A DNA stretch of 38,722 nt from an uncultured Sphingomonas sp. (GTDB lineage Bacteria; Pseudomonadota; Alphaproteobacteria; Sphingomonadales; Sphingomonadaceae). The stretch's first letter is position 1. Each line of letters opens with the position of its first letter. Location: assembly GCA_946886845.1 (NCBI GenBank), contig CAMPJH010000002.1:1-38722 (forward strand), in the 5' to 3' direction. The notes under the pieces are model-generated. The model was not told the DNA's origin, did not search any database, and saw only the letters and a program-made list of their open reading frames with translations. Below are positions 16,518-25,317 of this stretch, in pieces. A program made the translations under genes and the position numbers.

Positions 16518-17225
16518 ATGGTAGCCGATACGAACACTCCGGCCGAAGCCGTCGCCCAGGCGGCGGACACTCAGGCCGACGTTATCGCCGAGGTTTCCAA
16601 GGACGCCGCAAAGGCGGGTGAAAGCGCGGCCAAGCCGGCCCGCAAACCCGCGGTCAAGATCGGCCGCAAAGCCAAGGTCGTTCGGGCCAAGGCGCGCCGC
16701 AAGCCGGCGGCCCGGTCCAAGCCGCAGCCGACCCGCAACAAAAGGAACGATGAAATGACCAAGTTCGACCCGACCAACATTTTCGCCGGTTTCGGCGCAT
16801 TCCCGGGCGCCAATGCGTTCGAGAAGCTGTTCGCCGAGGCTTCGGAGCGCGGTGAACAGGCCGTCAAGCGCTCGCGCAAGGCGGCTGAAGAGCTCGCCGA
16901 GATCTACCGCGGCAACATCGACGCGTTCGTCGAGGCCGGCAAGATCGCCGCCACCGGCGCCCAGTCGATCGGCCAGAACGTCGTCGCCAAGAGCCGCGAC
17001 GGAATCGAGCAGGCGGCGAACACCGTCCGTTCGTTCACCGAGGCCAAGAGCCCGACCGAGCTTCTGCAGCTGCAGAGCGACTTCGCCCGCAGCGCGTTCG
17101 ACCGTTTCGTCGAGGACAGCTCGGCGCTGACCGAGTCGGTCGTCAAGCTCGCCGGCGAGGCGATCCAGCCGATCTCGAACCGCGCCAGCGCGAACGTCGA
17201 GAAGCTCAACGAAATCGCTGCCTGA
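16518..17225 (+). CDS. phasin-family protein with Lys/Ala-rich N-terminal extension
   Basis: A 235-residue protein. The phasin domain spans about residues 88-225 and is almost all amphipathic helix, including FEKLFAEASERGEQAVKRS, IYRGNIDAFVEAGKIAATGA and SPTELLQLQSDFARSAFDRF. Phasins coat polyhydroxyalkanoate granules. Residues 20-80 form a histone-like stretch rich in lysine, alanine, arginine and proline, comparable to the DNA-binding tail of PhaF-type phasins but here at the N-terminus. AAAAGGGAG at 16504-16512 is a good ribosome site for the ATG at 16518. A second site (AAAGGA, 16741-16746) precedes an in-frame ATG at 16755 (MTKFDPTNIF), which would give the bare phasin domain. A strong terminator follows. 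Confidence 0.9.
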   Translation: MVADTNTPAEAVAQAADTQADVIAEVSKDAAKAGESAAKPARKPAVKIGRKAKVVRAKARRKPAARSKPQPTRNKRNDEMTKFDPTNIFAGFGAFPGANAFEKLFAEASERGEQAVKRSRKAAEELAEIYRGNIDAFVEAGKIAATGAQSIGQNVVAKSRDGIEQAANTVRSFTEAKSPTELLQLQSDFARSAFDRFVEDSSALTESVVKLAGEAIQPISNRASANVEKLNEIAA

Positions 17226-17257
17226 CCACCCTCCTCCCCCTCCGGTCAGGCACCGCA

Positions 17258-17292
17258 GGCGGCCGCTTCTTAATGGAGCGGCCGCCTTTTTT
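17258..17292 (+). terminator. rho-independent terminator after the phasin gene
   Basis: GGCGGCCGCT (17258-17267) pairs perfectly with AGCGGCCGCC (17277-17286) across a nine-base loop, followed by six T at 17287-17292. A second, smaller hairpin CCTGACC/GGTCAGG (17221-17227, 17244-17250) lies just before and includes the stop codon. It separates the highly expressed phasin transcript from clpS. Confidence 0.93.
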
Positions 17293-17357
17293 CTGTCAGC
17301 CGGGCATCGCTGGCGGCTTGCAGCGCGTTCCGCCCATGCCATATTTGTGAGCGGGTT

Positions 17358-17711
17358 ATGGACTGGCGAGTGATCACGATGGGCGATGGGCCGGGCCGAG
17401 GCGACGGTCTCGAGGATCTCGAGACGGGCGTCGCCACCCGCACCCGTCCGAAGACCAAGAAGCCGTCGAACTACAAGGTGCTGATGCTCAACGACGATTA
17501 TACGCCGATGGAGTTCGTCGTCCTGGTGCTCCAGCGCTTTTTCTCGATGGGGATCGAGGATGCGACGCGGGTCATGCTTCAGGTCCACCAGCAAGGCGTC
17601 GCGGTCTGCGGGGTGTTCACCTACGAAGTCGCCGAGACCAAGGTCAGCCAGGTGATCGACTTCGCCCGCGAGAACCAGCACCCGCTGCAATGCACTCTCG
17701 AGAAGGCTTGA
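17358..17711 (+). CDS. clpS: ATP-dependent Clp protease adaptor ClpS
   Basis: A 117-residue adaptor that delivers N-end-rule substrates to ClpAP. After a disordered head of about 35 residues comes the ClpS core: [20 protein letters not shown] with the N-degron pocket (ND..TPM), then [24 protein letters not shown]. The conserved histidine of VHQQG is present. An ATG at 17379 is a possible alternative start. clpA is not adjacent here. murA follows after 47 bases. Confidence 0.95.
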   Translation: MDWRVITMGDGPGRGDGLEDLETGVATRTRPKTKKPSNYKVLMLNDDYTPMEFVVLVLQRFFSMGIEDATRVMLQVHQQGVAVCGVFTYEVAETKVSQVIDFARENQHPLQCTLEKA

Positions 17712-17758
17712 GCTGAGCCGCAGTTTGCGCGCGCGGCCTGCTTCGTTAAACCGCGCCG

Positions 17759-19042
17759 GTGGACAGTATCTGGATACAGGGCGGGAAGCGCCTGGAAGGC
17801 GCGATTCCGATCAGCGGCGCGAAGAATGCCGCGCTGACCCTGCTGCCGTGCGCCCTGCTCACCGACGAGCCGCTGATTCTCGGCAACTTGCCGCGGCTCG
17901 CCGATGTCGACAGCTTCGGCCACCTGCTCAACCAGCTCGGTGTTTCGACCAGCGTTGCCGGGGTGAAGAAGGGCGAGTTCGGGCGCCGGATGACGCTCCA
18001 GGCGAGCGATGTCGCGTCCACGGTTGCGCCCTATGACATGGTTCGCAAGATGCGCGCGTCGGTGCTGGTGCTGGGCCCGATGCTCGCCCGCGCCGGCGAG
18101 GCGACGGTATCGCTGCCGGGCGGCTGCGCGATCGGCGACCGGCCGATCGACCTCCACTTGCAGGCGCTCGAATGCCTCGGTGCCGACATCGAGCTCGCCG
18201 CCGGCTATGTGAAGGCCAGCGCGCCCAGGGGACGGATCGCCGGCGGCGACTTCAGCTTCCCGATGGTGTCGGTCGGAGCGACCGAAAACGCGGTGATGGC
18301 CGCCGTCCTGGCCGCCGGCCGATCGCAATTGTTCAACGCCGCCCGCGAGCCGGAGATCGTCGATCTATGCAACCTGCTGGTGGCGATGGGCGCCAGCATC
18401 GACGGCATCGGCTCGTCGCATCTGGTGATCGACGGTGTCGAAGGCCTCCACGGCACCAGCTACGACGTCATGCCCGATCGCATCGAGGCGGGCAGCTACG
18501 CCTGCGCAGCCGGAATCACCGGCGGCTCGATCGATCTCGTCGGCGCCAGGGCCGACGACATGCGCGCGACCCTGACCGCGCTGGCCCATGCCGGGCTGAT
18601 GCTCGAGTTCCACGAGCGCGGGATCCGGGTCAGTGCCGATGGCCCGCTCAAGCCACTGGCTCTGTCGACCGCGCCATATCCCGGATTCGCGACCGACATG
18701 CAGGCGCAGTTCATGGCCATGTTGAGCCTCGCCCAGGGCGACAGTTTCCTCGAGGAGACGATCTTCGAAAACCGCTACATGCACGTGCCGGAGCTTCGGC
18801 GGATGGGCGCCGAGATCGAGATCCACAGCCGCTCGGCGATCGTCCATGGCGTCGACAAGCTCACCGGCGCCGAGGTCATGGCGACCGATCTCAGGGCGTC
18901 AATGAGCCTGATCCTCGCGGGGCTTGCCGCCGAGGGCGAAACCCAGGTGCTGCGGGTCTATCATCTCGACCGCGGCTACGAGCGGCTTGAGGAGAAGCTG
19001 TCCGGCGTCGGGGCGACGATCGAGCGGCGAAGCTCGGGCTAG
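17759..19042 (+). CDS. murA: UDP-N-acetylglucosamine 1-carboxyvinyltransferase
   Basis: A 427-residue MurA, the first committed step of peptidoglycan synthesis, which transfers enolpyruvate from PEP to UDP-GlcNAc. The substrate-binding K22-N23 lie in SGAKNAAL. The catalytic, fosfomycin-reactive cysteine is C123 in [14 protein letters not shown]. Typical late motifs are [30 protein letters not shown] and [14 protein letters not shown]. The start is GTG at 17759, which gives the usual N-terminus MDSIWIQGG. It meets the SMR transporter gene tail to tail with a three-base overlap. Confidence 0.97.
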   Translation: MDSIWIQGGKRLEGAIPISGAKNAALTLLPCALLTDEPLILGNLPRLADVDSFGHLLNQLGVSTSVAGVKKGEFGRRMTLQASDVASTVAPYDMVRKMRASVLVLGPMLARAGEATVSLPGGCAIGDRPIDLHLQALECLGADIELAAGYVKASAPRGRIAGGDFSFPMVSVGATENAVMAAVLAAGRSQLFNAAREPEIVDLCNLLVAMGASIDGIGSSHLVIDGVEGLHGTSYDVMPDRIEAGSYACAAGITGGSIDLVGARADDMRATLTALAHAGLMLEFHERGIRVSADGPLKPLALSTAPYPGFATDMQAQFMAMLSLAQGDSFLEETIFENRYMHVPELRRMGAEIEIHSRSAIVHGVDKLTGAEVMATDLRASMSLILAGLAAEGETQVLRVYHLDRGYERLEEKLSGVGATIERRSSG

Positions 19043-19353
19043 CTGACCAGCCTCAGGCCGGCGATCGCGGCGACGATGACCAGGATCAGCAGCAGCCGAA
19101 CCAGCGAGGCCGGCTCGCCAAACCACAGCAGTCCGACGGCGACCGTGCCGACGGCGCCGATCCCGCCCCACACAGCATAAGCCGTGCCCATCGGGATAGA
19201 CCGCGACGCCAGCTCGAGCAGCGCCATGCTGATCGCCACCGAGACCAGGAAGGCGAGAGTCCACGGCCAGTTTCGAAACCCGTCGACGAACCGGAGCGAA
19301 GTCGTGAACCCGATCTCGAAAAGGCCGCCGAGAATCAGCCACAGCCAGGGCAT
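19039..19353 (-). CDS. small multidrug resistance (SMR) transporter, SugE/Gdx-like
   Basis: A 104-residue, four-helix protein of the SMR family. The essential membrane glutamate is present in [13 protein letters not shown] (about E13), and [19 protein letters not shown] is the hallmark of helix 3. Members export quaternary ammonium compounds (EmrE, QacE) or guanidinium (SugE/Gdx). The segment around the glutamate and the length fit SugE better than EmrE, but the call is not firm. The ATG at 19353 gives the family's usual start. No guanidine riboswitch was seen upstream. Confidence 0.88.
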   Translation of the reverse strand: MPWLWLILGGLFEIGFTTSLRFVDGFRNWPWTLAFLVSVAISMALLELASRSIPMGTAYAVWGGIGAVGTVAVGLLWFGEPASLVRLLLILVIVAAIAGLRLVS

Positions 19354-19403
19354 GCAGGTTCCTTTCGACTGGACGCGTCGCAATCGCGCGGTACCTTCAC
19401 CAA

Positions 19404-20039
19404 ATGGCTGAGCGGAGAAAAATCGGCAACCGGATTGCGCCGCTGCACTTCCTGTTGTTCGCGGTCGTGGGCGTCGTCGCGGTCGGAATCTTCTGGCTCG
19501 ACCTTCACGAAATCCGCCGAGCGATCATGATCGGCTTCGACGTCGCGGCGGTGCTCTTCCTCGTCTCCGTGTCGCCATTGCTCGGGACTCGCGAAGGGGC
19601 GGCGATCCGCGCCCACGCGCGAGAGAATGACGCGAACCGGGCGGTGCTGCTGGCAATTACGTTTGTGGTGATGGTGGTGTTGTTAGTCGCGATTGCCACC
19701 GAGTCGCTCAAACATTCGCCCGAGCCGTTCACCCGAATTCTGATCGTCGTCACGCTGGCGATCGCCTGGGTGTTCAGCAACACGGTCTATGCGCTGCATT
19801 ACGCCCACCTCGCCTATGGCGACGAGCTGCAGTGCAAGGGGCTGAGCTTTCCCGGCACCAACGAGCCGCTCTACTGGGACTTCGTCTATTTCGCCTTTAC
19901 CCTCGGGATGACGTTCCAGACGTCCGACGTCACCATCAGCGACCAGCGGATCAGGCGGGTCGTGACGCTGCACTGCCTCGCTGCCTTTGTCTTCAACATC
20001 GGCGTGCTGGCTTTCACCATCAACGTGCTCGGCGGTTAG
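19404..20039 (+). CDS. DUF1345 membrane protein
   Basis: A 211-residue protein with five hydrophobic segments at about residues 13-32, 42-58, 80-100, 112-135 and 190-208. The conserved DUF1345 features are present: a central YALHYAHLAYGD, then PLYWDFVYFAFTLGMTFQTSDV, and RRVVTLHCLAAFVFNIGVLA. Function is unknown. It is divergent from the SMR gene (50 bases between starts) and convergent with the EamA gene (four-base overlap). Confidence 0.92.
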   Translation: MAERRKIGNRIAPLHFLLFAVVGVVAVGIFWLDLHEIRRAIMIGFDVAAVLFLVSVSPLLGTREGAAIRAHARENDANRAVLLAITFVVMVVLLVAIATESLKHSPEPFTRILIVVTLAIAWVFSNTVYALHYAHLAYGDELQCKGLSFPGTNEPLYWDFVYFAFTLGMTFQTSDVTISDQRIRRVVTLHCLAAFVFNIGVLAFTINVLGG

Positions 20040-20938
20040 GTCGCCGCTTCCAGGGTCGGGCTTGCCTCCTCCGGCCGCCGGGCGGCGAGGATGCAGCCGG
20101 CAACGATCAGCGCTGCGCCGGCGAGCGTGAACGGCGACACCCGCTCGTCGAAGAACATCCAGCCGAACAGCGCGGCCCACAGGAAAGCGGTATATTCGGT
20201 CGCCGCGAGATAGCTCGCCTCGGCGCGGGCATAGGCCCAGGACAGCAGCAGCATCGAGGTGATGGCCAGCACAGCGGCGAGGAGCAGCGCAGGCCAGGTC
20301 GCCGCGGGCGGAACCGCGATCCCGACGAACGGCAGCAGCGCCAGCAACGCAATGGTGACGATGACGCTCTGGAAGAAGGTGATTTCGAGCGGATCGGCGA
20401 CCAGCGCCTGCTGGCGCATGATGATGATGTTGAGCGCGTACAGCACGGCCGAGATAAGGATCGCGACGCTGCCGATCAGCGCGTCGCGGCCGAGGTCCGC
20501 CTGCGCCTGGCCGACGAAGATGACCACTACGCCGGCAAAGGCGACCAGCGATGCGGCGACGGTCTTGCCGCCGATCGTCTCCTTGAGCAGCAGCGATGCG
20601 AGGTAGAGGGCGATCAGCGGCGCGATGAATGCCAGGGCGATGGCCTGGGCGAGCGGCACCCGGGCCAGCCCCCAGAAAAAAAGGAACCCCATCGCGGTCG
20701 ACAGGATGCCGCGGGCGAGATGGATCTTCATTGTCGACAAGCTCGGCCAGCCGCGGCGCCGCGGAAGGTAGAGCAGGCCGGAAAGGCCGATCCCGATGAG
20801 ATTGCGCCAGAACATGGTGGTGATCGTGCCGATGGCCAGGACCAGGCCCTTCATCACCGCATCCATGCCCGAAAACAGGGCGATGCCCAGCACACCGACG
20901 ATGAAGGCGATGGCTGGCGGATGGCGGACGGCAGGCAT
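20036..20938 (-). CDS. EamA-family (DMT) transporter
   Basis: A 300-residue inner-membrane protein of ten predicted helices in two EamA repeats. Seen are ALFSGMDAVMKGLVLAIG and MFWRNLIGIGLSGLLYL in the first, and LLSWAYARAEASYLAATEY, LWAALFGWMFFDERVSP and GAALIVAGCILAARRPEE in the second. The FFDERVSPFTLAGAALI end is typical of S-adenosylmethionine-transporter-like and related DMT exporters. The substrate is unknown. It is distinct from the RarD-type protein upstream in the window. Confidence 0.92.
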   Translation of the reverse strand: MPAVRHPPAIAFIVGVLGIALFSGMDAVMKGLVLAIGTITTMFWRNLIGIGLSGLLYLPRRRGWPSLSTMKIHLARGILSTAMGFLFFWGLARVPLAQAIALAFIAPLIALYLASLLLKETIGGKTVAASLVAFAGVVVIFVGQAQADLGRDALIGSVAILISAVLYALNIIIMRQQALVADPLEITFFQSVIVTIALLALLPFVGIAVPPAATWPALLLAAVLAITSMLLLSWAYARAEASYLAATEYTAFLWAALFGWMFFDERVSPFTLAGAALIVAGCILAARRPEEASPTLEAAT

Positions 20939-20987
20939 GGATCGGCCTTAGCGAAGCCGGCGGCGAACGCCAGCCGGGCGCCTCAGC

Positions 20988-21455
20988 CTAGCGCAGCACC
21001 ATATAATCGCCGCGCATCTGCACCTCGCCCATCCGCGACAGATAGGACTGGCCGAGCAGCGACAGGTCGCCGCCCTGGAGAACGGCTCCGGAAACGTCCT
21101 CGACTGTCTTCCCATCGACTTCGATGGTGTCGATGGTGACCAGCTTGCCGCGAACCGGCCCGGCCGCGCCTTCCCCGACATATTCGAATTCGGAAGGCGA
21201 GAAAGCAAGCCCGACTCGCCGCGCGTCCTCTTCGGTCAGTGCGACGCCGGTCGCGCCGGTGTCGACGATGAAGTGGACGAGCTCGCCGTTGACCTTCGCA
21301 TCGACGTAGAAATGGCCGTTGGCCTCGCGCTCGAGCACGGTTTCGCGCGGCTCGCCGGTCTCGGCGACAACGGCTTTCGACTGCTGGTCGCCGGACGGCC
21401 AGGCAAGGCCGATGGCGACGCCCGCGGCGACCACGAAGAGAAGCGGCTTTATCAT
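20988..21455 (-). CDS. membrane-anchored retropepsin-like aspartic protease (clan AA)
   Basis: A 155-residue protein with an N-terminal membrane anchor (IKPLLFVVAAGVAIGLAW). It also has a single retropepsin-like domain: FIVDTGATGVALTEEDARR holds the catalytic DTG, and GDLSLLGQSYLSRMG the conserved flap end. This is the TIGR02281-type family; as a single-domain enzyme it should act as a dimer, facing the periplasm. A TTG at 21464 would add three residues, but the ATG at 21455 is simpler. Neither has a clear ribosome site. Confidence 0.9.
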   Translation of the reverse strand: MIKPLLFVVAAGVAIGLAWPSGDQQSKAVVAETGEPRETVLEREANGHFYVDAKVNGELVHFIVDTGATGVALTEEDARRVGLAFSPSEFEYVGEGAAGPVRGKLVTIDTIEVDGKTVEDVSGAVLQGGDLSLLGQSYLSRMGEVQMRGDYMVLR

Positions 21456-21511
21456 CGAGAGCAAGGCTAGCGCCGACTGGTCAGCAATTCCTTAAAGCGG
21501 GGACGCGCGCC

Positions 21512-22642
21512 CTATTCGGCCGCGTCGAGCGCGGCCTCCTGCTCCGCCGCGGCGTCGATTTCGGCCGCCTTCGCCTCGACCAGCCTGACGATATGGTCGA
21601 TCATCTCATCATCCTTGACGTGGTGGTCGGTGACTCCGGACAGATAGACCATGTGCGTGCCGTTGCCGCCGCCGGTGATGCCGATGTCGGTCTCGCGCGC
21701 CTCGCCGGGGCCATTGACGACGCAGCCGAGCACCGACAGCGACATCGGCGTCTTGATGTGCTGCAACCGGTCCTCGAGCGTTTCGACGGTGCGGATGACG
21801 TCGAAGCCCTGGCGAGCGCAGCTCGGACAGGAGACGACCCGCACTCCGCGGCTTCGGATGCCGAGGCCCTTGAGGATCTCATAGCCGACCCGGACTTCCT
21901 CTTCCGGTTCCGCAGACAGCGAGACGCGGATGGTGTCGCCGATCCCGGCCCACAACAGCGAGCCGATTCCGATCGAGGATTTGACGGTGCCGCCGATCAA
22001 CCCACCGGCTTCGGTGATACCGAGATGAAGCGGGCAATCCACCGCTTCGGCCAGCTGCTGGTAGGCGGCGACGGCGAGGAACACATCGCTGGCCTTCACC
22101 GCGACCTTGTAATCGCGAAAGCCGTGGTCCTCGAGGATCCGGATATGGTCGAGCGCGCTTTCGACCAGGGCCTCGGGGCAGGGCTCGCCATATTTTTCGA
22201 GCAGATCCTTCTCCAGGCTTCCGGCATTGACCCCGATGCGGATTGCGCAGCCATTGGCGCGGGCCGCGGCGATCACTTCGCGGACTCGCTCCTCCGAGCC
22301 GATGTTGCCAGGGTTGATCCGCAGGCAGGCGGCACCGGCGTCGGCCGCCTCGAGCGCGCGCTTGTAGTGGAAATGGATGTCGGCGACGATCGGCACCCGC
22401 GCCTCTCGGACAATCTGCTTGAGCGCCGCGGTGCTGTCGCGGTCGGGGCACGACACGCGGATGATGTCGGCGCCCGCTTCCTCGCAGCGGCGGATCTGGT
22501 CGATCGTCGCCTTGGCGTTGGAGGTCGGCGTATTGGTCATGGTCTGGACGCTGACCGGCGCGTCCCCGCCGACAGGGACGGAGCCGACCATGATCTGCCG
22601 CGACGTGCGCCGCTCGATGTCTCGCCAGGGACGGATGGACAT
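21512..22642 (-). CDS. ispG: 4-hydroxy-3-methylbut-2-en-1-yl diphosphate synthase (IspG/GcpE)
   Basis: A 376-residue iron-sulphur enzyme of the MEP isoprenoid pathway that converts MEcPP to HMBPP. The [4Fe-4S] ligands are C272 and C275 ([11 protein letters not shown]) and C307 ([10 protein letters not shown]), with the fourth ligand E314. The TIM-barrel part begins [19 protein letters not shown] and [20 protein letters not shown], as in other alphaproteobacteria. The frame is open 73 codons further upstream, but the ATG at 22642 matches family starts. A -10 box ends eight bases before it, so the message may be leaderless. It is divergent from the TIR gene. Confidence 0.96.
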   Translation of the reverse strand: MSIRPWRDIERRTSRQIMVGSVPVGGDAPVSVQTMTNTPTSNAKATIDQIRRCEEAGADIIRVSCPDRDSTAALKQIVREARVPIVADIHFHYKRALEAADAGAACLRINPGNIGSEERVREVIAAARANGCAIRIGVNAGSLEKDLLEKYGEPCPEALVESALDHIRILEDHGFRDYKVAVKASDVFLAVAAYQQLAEAVDCPLHLGITEAGGLIGGTVKSSIGIGSLLWAGIGDTIRVSLSAEPEEEVRVGYEILKGLGIRSRGVRVVSCPSCARQGFDVIRTVETLEDRLQHIKTPMSLSVLGCVVNGPGEARETDIGITGGGNGTHMVYLSGVTDHHVKDDEMIDHIVRLVEAKAAEIDAAAEQEAALDAAE

Positions 22643-22649
22643 GGACCCG

Positions 22650-22678
22650 CATATAGGGCCTGCGCCCATGTCCCGCAA
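22650..22678 (-). promoter_or_regulatory. candidate ispG promoter placing the start at or next to the ATG
   Basis: On the minus strand TTGCGG (22678-22673) and TATATG (22655-22650) are 17 bases apart. Only seven bases separate the -10 box from the ATG at 22642, so transcription would begin at or very near the first codon. No Shine-Dalgarno sequence is present. An inverted repeat GGACATGG/CCATGTCC spans this region and includes the start codon. Confidence 0.5.
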
Positions 22679-22750
22679 AGGCACGAACTGAAGAGTCGCC
22701 GGGATTATGCAGAGATGATAAGGAAATAGGTTCGGTCTCGGGGGAGACGA

Positions 22751-24901
22751 ATGAACAAGTGGGCTCGGCCATTTGAATGGAATCGGACTTCGGCGGCGTC
22801 CGCCGGAGGACGGGACACGCACCCGGCGACCCAATATTTCGCATTCCTTAGCTACAGCCATCAGGACAAGGCCGATGCCGACTGGCTACATTCGCAGCTG
22901 GAACGCTTTCAGGTTCCGTCGACGCTCGCCGGCAAGTTGACTTCCAACGGCGTGATCCCAAGCCGGCTGACGCCGATTTTCCGCGATCGTCACGAGCTCG
23001 CCGCATCGCACGACCTCGGCAGCGAGATTCGCGAGGCGCTTGAGGGGTCGCATTGCCTGATCGTCCTCTGCTCGCCCGCGGCCGCCGCTTCGCAATGGAC
23101 CAACGCCGAGATCGAGCTGTTCAAGCGTCTACACCCCGACGGCTGCGTCATCGCCGCGATCGTCAGCGGCGAGCCATTCGCGAGCGCGATCAAGGGCCGC
23201 GAAAAGCAGGAGTGCCTGCCCCCGGCGCTGCGCCAGAAATACGATCGCCGCGGGCGCCCGACCGGCAAGCCGACGGAGCCGCTCGCCGCCGACCTCCGGG
23301 AGAGCGGCGACGGCCGACGCCTCGGATTCCTAAAGATCGTCGCCGGGCTGCTCGGGATCGGTCTCGATGACCTCGTCCAGCGGGATCAGCTGAGGCGGCA
23401 ACGCCGCCTGGCGACCATCACGGCCGCCTCCCTGGCCGGCATGATCGTCGCAATCGTCCTCGCCGTGATAGCCGTCAACGCCCGCGACGCCGCCCGCGAC
23501 CAGCGCCGCGAGGCGGAGGGATTGGTCGCCTTCATGCTTGGAGATTTGCGCGAGAAACTTGAGCCTATCGGCCGCCTCGACGCGCTGGACGGGGTCGGTT
23601 CAAAAGTCCTCGCCTACTATAGCAAGCAAGATGCGTCGGAGCTTTCCGACGCGGCACTCTTGCAGCGGTCGCGAGCGCTCAACTTGTCCGCCGAAGTGGC
23701 TTATCTTCGCGGCGACCTGGACACGGCCCAACGCCTGTATGGCGAAGCGATCGACGGAACGGCGGAGGCCATTCGCAGGAAACCCGACGACCCGAAACGC
23801 CTGTTCGATCACGCCCAGAATGTCTTCTGGGCTGCAGACATTGGCAGGCAGCGCGGTCAGTTGGCCGAAGCCGAGGCGGGGATGCGCGAGTACAAGCGCC
23901 TGGGCGACGAGATGGTCGCGATCGAGCCCAACAACATGAAGTGGCGCATGGAGCAGCAGAGCGCCGACTTCAATTTGGGCATCATGCTACTCGAGCGGCG
24001 CAAGTTCGCCGAGGCGATCGACCAGTTCACCCGGTCGAGGGCGACGATGGAAGCGCTAGCGACCGCCGACCCGCGCAACGCCGATTACCAAATCGCCGTT
24101 ACGGAATCCCAAACCTGGCTTGCTGAAGCCCAGACATTTGTCGGCCGGCTCGCTCAGGCCACGGCCACGCGCGAAAGCCTGGCGGCGTCGCTCCGGCGGC
24201 TGCTCGATCGGACGGGCAACGTGGTCTACCGCCAAAAGCTGGTTCCGGCGGAACGATACCTGGCCGAGCTGTATCAATATCGCGGAGACACGGATCGGGC
24301 GCTGGCGCACTTTCGCGCGGCAGTCGAAAATTCCGAGGCGCTGATCGCCCATGAGCCCGACAACAGCCGCTGGAAATATTTTTCGGCCCGGGCTCGGCTC
24401 AACCTTGCCGGCATGTACCTCGTGACCGGGCAGCGACGCGAAGCCGCGCGGGAGGCGGTAACCGGATGCAACGCCACCGCCAACCTCCTTGCGACGGACC
24501 CGAGCGTTCAGGTGTGGCGAGCCAATATGCGTGAATGCTGGGAAATGCGCGCGCGGCTGAGCCTTGCCGCCGGCGACGCTGGCCAGGCCCTGTCCTACTC
24601 GGAGCGGGCGGTGCAGCTGGCGAGGGCGGTTCGGTCAACCGATCCCGTCGATGACAGATATGCGCTCGCGCAATCGTACCGCCTGCTTGGCGATAGTCGG
24701 CAATTACTGGGTGATGGGCGCGGCGCTCAGGCGGCGTGGGAAGCCGGCTTGGCGACGTTGCCGGCCGGCGTGCCGGAAAAGCCCAGCGAAATGGCCGAGC
24801 GGGCGACGCTTCTCAAACGCCTCGACCGAGCCGCCGACGCGAGGATGTTATACAGCCGATTGACGGCAATGGGGTATCAACAGGAAGAGATCAGGAGTTG
24901 A
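22751..24901 (+). CDS. TIR domain - transmembrane - TPR protein (putative signalling NADase)
   Basis: A 716-residue protein. The TIR domain covers about residues 28-165, beginning [17 protein letters not shown], with the BB-loop region [15 protein letters not shown] (72-86). The S-x-W-x-x-x-E pattern in SQWTNAEIE has candidate catalytic E120, as in NAD+-cleaving TIRs. A single membrane helix at about 222-243 follows the arginine-rich [11 protein letters not shown] linker ([20 protein letters not shown]) leads into at least six TPR-like helical repeats to the end. The positive charge before the helix suggests TIR inside and TPRs in the periplasm. GGGGGAGA precedes the ATG by about five bases. 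The next gene starts two bases after the stop. Function in immunity is inferred. Confidence 0.9.
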   Translation: MNKWARPFEWNRTSAASAGGRDTHPATQYFAFLSYSHQDKADADWLHSQLERFQVPSTLAGKLTSNGVIPSRLTPIFRDRHELAASHDLGSEIREALEGSHCLIVLCSPAAAASQWTNAEIELFKRLHPDGCVIAAIVSGEPFASAIKGREKQECLPPALRQKYDRRGRPTGKPTEPLAADLRESGDGRRLGFLKIVAGLLGIGLDDLVQRDQLRRQRRLATITAASLAGMIVAIVLAVIAVNARDAARDQRREAEGLVAFMLGDLREKLEPIGRLDALDGVGSKVLAYYSKQDASELSDAALLQRSRALNLSAEVAYLRGDLDTAQRLYGEAIDGTAEAIRRKPDDPKRLFDHAQNVFWAADIGRQRGQLAEAEAGMREYKRLGDEMVAIEPNNMKWRMEQQSADFNLGIMLLERRKFAEAIDQFTRSRATMEALATADPRNADYQIAVTESQTWLAEAQTFVGRLAQATATRESLAASLRRLLDRTGNVVYRQKLVPAERYLAELYQYRGDTDRALAHFRAAVENSEALIAHEPDNSRWKYFSARARLNLAGMYLVTGQRREAAREAVTGCNATANLLATDPSVQVWRANMRECWEMRARLSLAAGDAGQALSYSERAVQLARAVRSTDPVDDRYALAQSYRLLGDSRQLLGDGRGAQAAWEAGLATLPAGVPEKPSEMAERATLLKRLDRAADARMLYSRLTAMGYQQEEIRS

Positions 24902-24903
24902 GC

Positions 24904-25299
24904 ATGGACGAAGAAAGCTTTCAGCATCTAGCCATCACCGTCACGCCGTTGCCCGGAACTGGGACCGGCAACGATATCGAATGCAACATTGTTGGAACCA
25001 ATGTTGTCGACGATGCCATTTTTCTGCCAAATAGCGGAAATTATGAGATAACTTTCGCCATTCCTGAAGACGTGAACGTGGAATGGAAGCAAAGTGATCC
25101 GTTCTGCGCGAGGCTCAAGAAGTGCCCCCGTAAGGGCGCAAAGTCGCATCCGCTGATGGAGGTAAAGTCCGGTTCCGTTGGACCGAAAGCTTTCGTCGTG
25201 CAGGCCAAGGAAGATCCCGGACCCATATCACACGTGTTCCACTACAGGCTCAACTTCGCCGGTGGGGCGACCTGCGATCCGATCATCATTCGTGACTGA
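24904..25299 (+). CDS. small beta-rich protein of unknown function between TIR and SLOG genes
   Basis: A 131-residue protein with no signal peptide or membrane segment. Alternating hydrophobic stretches (LAITVTPLP, YEITFAIPEDVNVEW, KAFVVQA, HVFHYRLNF) suggest a beta-sandwich, and it ends CDPIIIRD. Four cysteines (IECNIV, FCARLKKC, ATCDP) may bind metal or be structural. AGGAG at 24893-24897 lies six bases before the ATG, inside the TIR gene end, so the two are coupled. Base composition is distinct: 24961-25260 counts to 156 G+C of 300 (52%), far below the neighbours. No family recognised; it could be a sensor, adaptor or inhibitor of the TIR-SLOG pair. Confidence 0.82.
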   Translation: MDEESFQHLAITVTPLPGTGTGNDIECNIVGTNVVDDAIFLPNSGNYEITFAIPEDVNVEWKQSDPFCARLKKCPRKGAKSHPLMEVKSGSVGPKAFVVQAKEDPGPISHVFHYRLNFAGGATCDPIIIRD

Positions 25300-25317
25300 C
25301 GGCGTTGAGCCGATCTG

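Noticed and set aside
16750..16752. ATG at 16750 as an internal phasin start
   Set aside because: It is out of frame with the phasin; the in-frame internal ATG is at 16755.
19354..19403. Guanidine riboswitch upstream of the SMR transporter
   Set aside because: Only 50 bases separate the divergent starts, and no guanidine-riboswitch motif or hairpin is visible.
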